Part shown: in pieces, positions 13,825 to 15,576 of the stretch
How positions within the stretch are numbered: the first letter of the stretch is position 1
Layout: each line of letters begins with the position of its first letter
From: a bacterium
GTDB lineage: Bacteria > Verrucomicrobiota > Verrucomicrobiae > JAJYAR01
Assembly: GCA_021779435.1 (NCBI GenBank)
Contig: JAJYAR010000018.1
Span: 1-15,576, forward strand
DNA length: 15,576 bases
Direction: 5' to 3'
The notes under the pieces: model-generated
What the model was told of the DNA's origin: nothing
What the model saw: the letters and a program-made list of their open reading frames with translations, nothing else
The model's database searches: none
Translations under genes and position numbers: made by a program

Positions 13825-15053
13825 GACGCGACTGCCGGCCGTCCTGCCCCACGACCGCCAAACAATTCCCTGAGCAACGCCCAGCCGCGCCGCAGCCCAA
13901 CATCACACTGCGCACCGGAGGCATAGGCGCGGGCAAAGGCTTCCTCATGGCCCTTGTAGCGTGGCGGAAGCGTAAGCAGGGTGCGGGACTTCCCTGACGA
14001 CGGATCGCGGTGTTCAACCGTAGGCCAGAACAGCCCGCAGCCCACGGCAATCCCCTCGGAGGGCAGCTCGGCCACGCGTTCGGGCATCACCAGATACGGC
14101 CGGTAGGACAAGCGCAGCTTGCCGTCGTCGCCCTTTGCGAGCCGACCATAGGTGCGGATCGGTGCCTCCTTGAGCGAACGCCCCAGAAACACCCAGTCGC
14201 CGGAACCGGCAGGCTCGAAGCGGTGGCGGCGGAACGTGGCGAAGTCCCATAAAAAAACCGAGCCGAACACGGCCAGGCGAAACGCCCAGCCTGCACAGAA
14301 ATAGGCGACTATGATGATAGCCACGGAGATCGTGGCGCCGACGACGGGATCGATGAAGGCCGTCGCAGTCACGAGTCCGAGGATGGCCGTGCGGAACGCC
14401 TTGAGCGCGGCGTCGACCGCGCCCCAGGGACTCAGGAGGATCAGCACGTTGATGGCGTGTGAGACGATCCAGACGATCAGGAACACCGCCATGGAGAGCG
14501 GCACCATGAGGATCGTCAGCAGCCACGAGGCGTGGATCGCGCCAAACTGGACCATGGCCAGCCCCGTCGCGACCAAGTGCACGGGGTTCTCTGCGGTGGC
14601 GGGCGCCGCGAGGGACTTGGACGCCATGTTCACCAGCACCGGCACGACGGCCCCGGTCGCCACCAGACCGCTCAGCTTGTTCTCAGCGAGTTCGAGCATG
14701 TCGAACGGTTTCTTGAGACCAGGCGGGATGACAACGCCGAGGGAGTCCTTGAGCCCGCAAGCACCCGCGATGAGCAGACCGAGAGCCCAGTACATCGGTT
14801 TGGCGAACCACGGCAGCTGGGCCTTCTGCTCGGGCGTATGGGCCTTGAAGTACTGGTAGGCGCCGACGGCGCTCACGCCAAGCAGCGGCGAGATCGCGAT
14901 GCCCGTGACCTGGGTGACCAGGGAGGCGAGGTGCGAGCCGGGGGTGGCCTGCGAGGCCTCGTTCGAGGCCTTGGCGGAGCCCGCGTAAACCGGGGCCGCG
15001 ACGAGTGAAAACAGCAACAGGACACCGACCAAGAAGCGGGGTAAGGTCTTCAT
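13821..15053 (-). CDS. Unrecognised multi-pass membrane protein with signal peptide
   Basis: A 410-residue protein starting MKTLPRFLVGVLLLFSLVAA with a predicted signal-peptide end near PVYA/GSAKA (residue 24/25). A membrane part runs from about 45 to 265. Hydrophobic segments there include 45-67, 86-103, 126-146, 177-204, 216-232 and 236-263, the last two groups strong. Conserved-looking motifs are AHTPEQKAQLPWFAKPMYWA (71-90) and LLSPWGAVDAALKAFRTAIL (206-225). The C-terminal 140 residues look soluble and basic, with a beta-like stretch (SYRPYLVMPERVAELPSEG). No known family comes to mind. An in-frame extension to 15161 lacks a signal-like start, so 15053 is chosen, though no Shine-Dalgarno precedes it. 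It is transcribed from the AT-rich gap at 15054-15439. Confidence 0.75.
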   Translation of the reverse strand: MKTLPRFLVGVLLLFSLVAAPVYAGSAKASNEASQATPGSHLASLVTQVTGIAISPLLGVSAVGAYQYFKAHTPEQKAQLPWFAKPMYWALGLLIAGACGLKDSLGVVIPPGLKKPFDMLELAENKLSGLVATGAVVPVLVNMASKSLAAPATAENPVHLVATGLAMVQFGAIHASWLLTILMVPLSMAVFLIVWIVSHAINVLILLSPWGAVDAALKAFRTAILGLVTATAFIDPVVGATISVAIIIVAYFCAGWAFRLAVFGSVFLWDFATFRRHRFEPAGSGDWVFLGRSLKEAPIRTYGRLAKGDDGKLRLSYRPYLVMPERVAELPSEGIAVGCGLFWPTVEHRDPSSGKSRTLLTLPPRYKGHEEAFARAYASGAQCDVGLRRGWALLRELFGGRGAGRPAVAS

Positions 15054-15180
15054 GCCGGAACGATGCCCGACCGGCGGAATTTCGCCACTCTTTTGCTCCT
15101 CTTTTTCGGACCAACCAGGGAGCCCCCCTTGGAAAACGCTCATCGCCGCCTGTGTAATCACGGCGGCGATGGCTTCGAAT

Positions 15181-15195
15181 GCGGGTCAAACCCGC
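15181..15195. repeat. GC-rich inverted repeat GCGGGT-CAA-ACCCGC
   Basis: Perfect 6-base arms around a 3-base centre, 128 bases upstream of the membrane-protein start. It may be an operator or a 5'-UTR hairpin. There is no T-run on either side, so it is not an intrinsic terminator. Confidence 0.4.
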
Positions 15196-15244
15196 GACCA
15201 CGGTTATGGTGGTTATCTTCGTCGGATATCCGGCGGAGCGGATA

Positions 15245-15317
15245 CTGTCATCTGTCACTAATGTTACGTTATTGAACGAACTCTTTACTGACAACTGACT
15301 GTCAGCTCTTGCTGACA
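15245..15317. promoter_or_regulatory. Cluster of TGTCA/TGACA half-sites with a perfect hairpin-type repeat
   Basis: TGTCA or its complement occurs at 15246-15250, 15253-15257, 15289-15293, 15300-15304 and 15313-15317. The last two lie in the perfect inverted repeat TGTCAGC-TCTT-GCTGACA (15300-15317), and CTGACA at 15288-15293 can pair with TGTCAG at 15300-15305 instead. The density suggests a protein-binding region for the membrane-protein gene or competing RNA hairpins. The regulator is unknown. Confidence 0.4.
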
Positions 15318-15439
15318 TGCCTATTATCGGCCCAAACCACCCGTTTTAATAGCAAAATCGGCATCTTTATTTCGCTCGTTAAGGCAGACTTCCGAAAGGG
15401 CATTTTGCGAAGGTCCATTGGCCGCCGATACTGGTTTCC

Positions 15440-15576
15440 TCAGAGGCGAATAAAGACGCAACGCCGGTACAAAAAACGAGCCAGCAGGAAGCACAGGAGT
15501 GCTCCCGTCATTGCCAAGGTGACCGCCCCAAGGCCGGGCCACACGGCGTTGAGCGCGGCCGCCACTTCTTCGACCG
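15440..15576 (-). CDS. C-terminal end of a small membrane protein (runs off right edge)
   Basis: The frame reading VEEVAAALNAVWPGLGAVTL is open from the window edge to a TGA at 15442-15440. It gives 44 visible residues: an acidic amphipathic start, a membrane helix (GLGAVTLAMTGALLCFLLARFL) and a basic tail (YRRCVFIRL). This acidic-hydrophobic-basic order is typical of small bitopic membrane proteins. It reads better than the alternative frame on the same strand at 15542-15324, which lacks any such pattern. The N-terminus and full size are outside the window. Confidence 0.5.
   Translation of the reverse strand, partial: VEEVAAALNAVWPGLGAVTLAMTGALLCFLLARFLYRRCVFIRL

Larger units (their letters stand above)
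15054..15439. other. Gene-free AT-richer intergenic stretch
   Basis: About 386 bases without a convincing gene. Base composition drops toward AT between about 15240 and 15420, unlike the flanking coding DNA. It holds two inverted repeats, a cluster of TGTCA/TGACA pentamers, and GTTATCTTCG at 15212-15221, identical to half of the palindrome upstream of the filament operon. It should carry the promoter of the 410-residue membrane protein and the terminator of the gene entering from the right, but I cannot point to either with confidence. Confidence 0.6.

Noticed and set aside
15244..15257. Possible Pho box (CTGTCAT followed by CTGTCAC)
   Set aside because: The repeats are in direct 7-base tandem, whereas PhoB sites have an 11-base period with an AT-rich spacer.
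15324..15542. Minus-strand open frame of 72 codons in the right-hand gap
   Set aside because: No hydrophobic or domain pattern; the overlapping frame ending at 15440 has a convincing membrane helix instead.
1..15576. CRISPR arrays, tRNA or rRNA genes, insertion sequences
   Set aside because: No regularly spaced direct repeats, no cloverleaf-like or rRNA sequence, and no transposase or terminal repeats were seen on reading both strands.

Overview
The window is high-GC DNA from a Gram-negative-type bacterium. The best taxonomic guess is Verrucomicrobiota, near Opitutaceae. That guess rests on the XylR-type regulator (LacI-like sensor plus AraC helix-turn-helix, an arrangement common in that group) and on the unusual mix of type IV pilus and type II secretion parts. 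There is no rRNA or other marker here to confirm it.

Positions 1-10422, minus strand: one long, tightly packed operon for a type IV filament machine. In transcription order it holds a GspG/PilA-like pilin (10422-10018), three more proteins with prepilin signals plus one GspK-like pilin lacking Glu5 (to 6063), a divergent PilT-like ATPase (6066-5041), a PilM-PilN (GspL-like) fusion (5044-3554), a PilO/GspM-like protein (3557-2982), a PilP/GspC-HR-like periplasmic protein (2985-2470), a GspE/PilB-type assembly ATPase with a long N-terminus (2473-272), and the start of a GspF/PilC-like platform protein (284, running off the left edge). Seven consecutive junctions are 4-base ATGA or GTGA stop/start overlaps. 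The gene set predicts a complete inner-membrane motor and alignment complex with five filament subunits. A secretin (GspD/PilQ) and a prepilin peptidase are not in view.

Positions 10423-10532: AT-richer operon promoter region with a TTGACA -35 candidate, a perfect 8-base-arm palindrome directly upstream of it, and a leader hairpin ending two bases before the first start codon.

Positions 10533-13824: an NAPE-PLD-like metallo-beta-lactamase-fold hydrolase (minus), then divergently rsmD (16S rRNA guanine-N2 methyltransferase), a XylR-like AraC-family regulator overlapping it by one base, and a small three-helix membrane protein. These look like ordinary chromosomal genes.

Positions 13821-15576: an unrecognised 410-residue multi-pass membrane protein with a signal peptide (minus), a gene-free, AT-richer stretch of about 386 bases with clustered TGTCA/TGACA elements, and the C-terminal end of a small membrane protein entering from the right edge.
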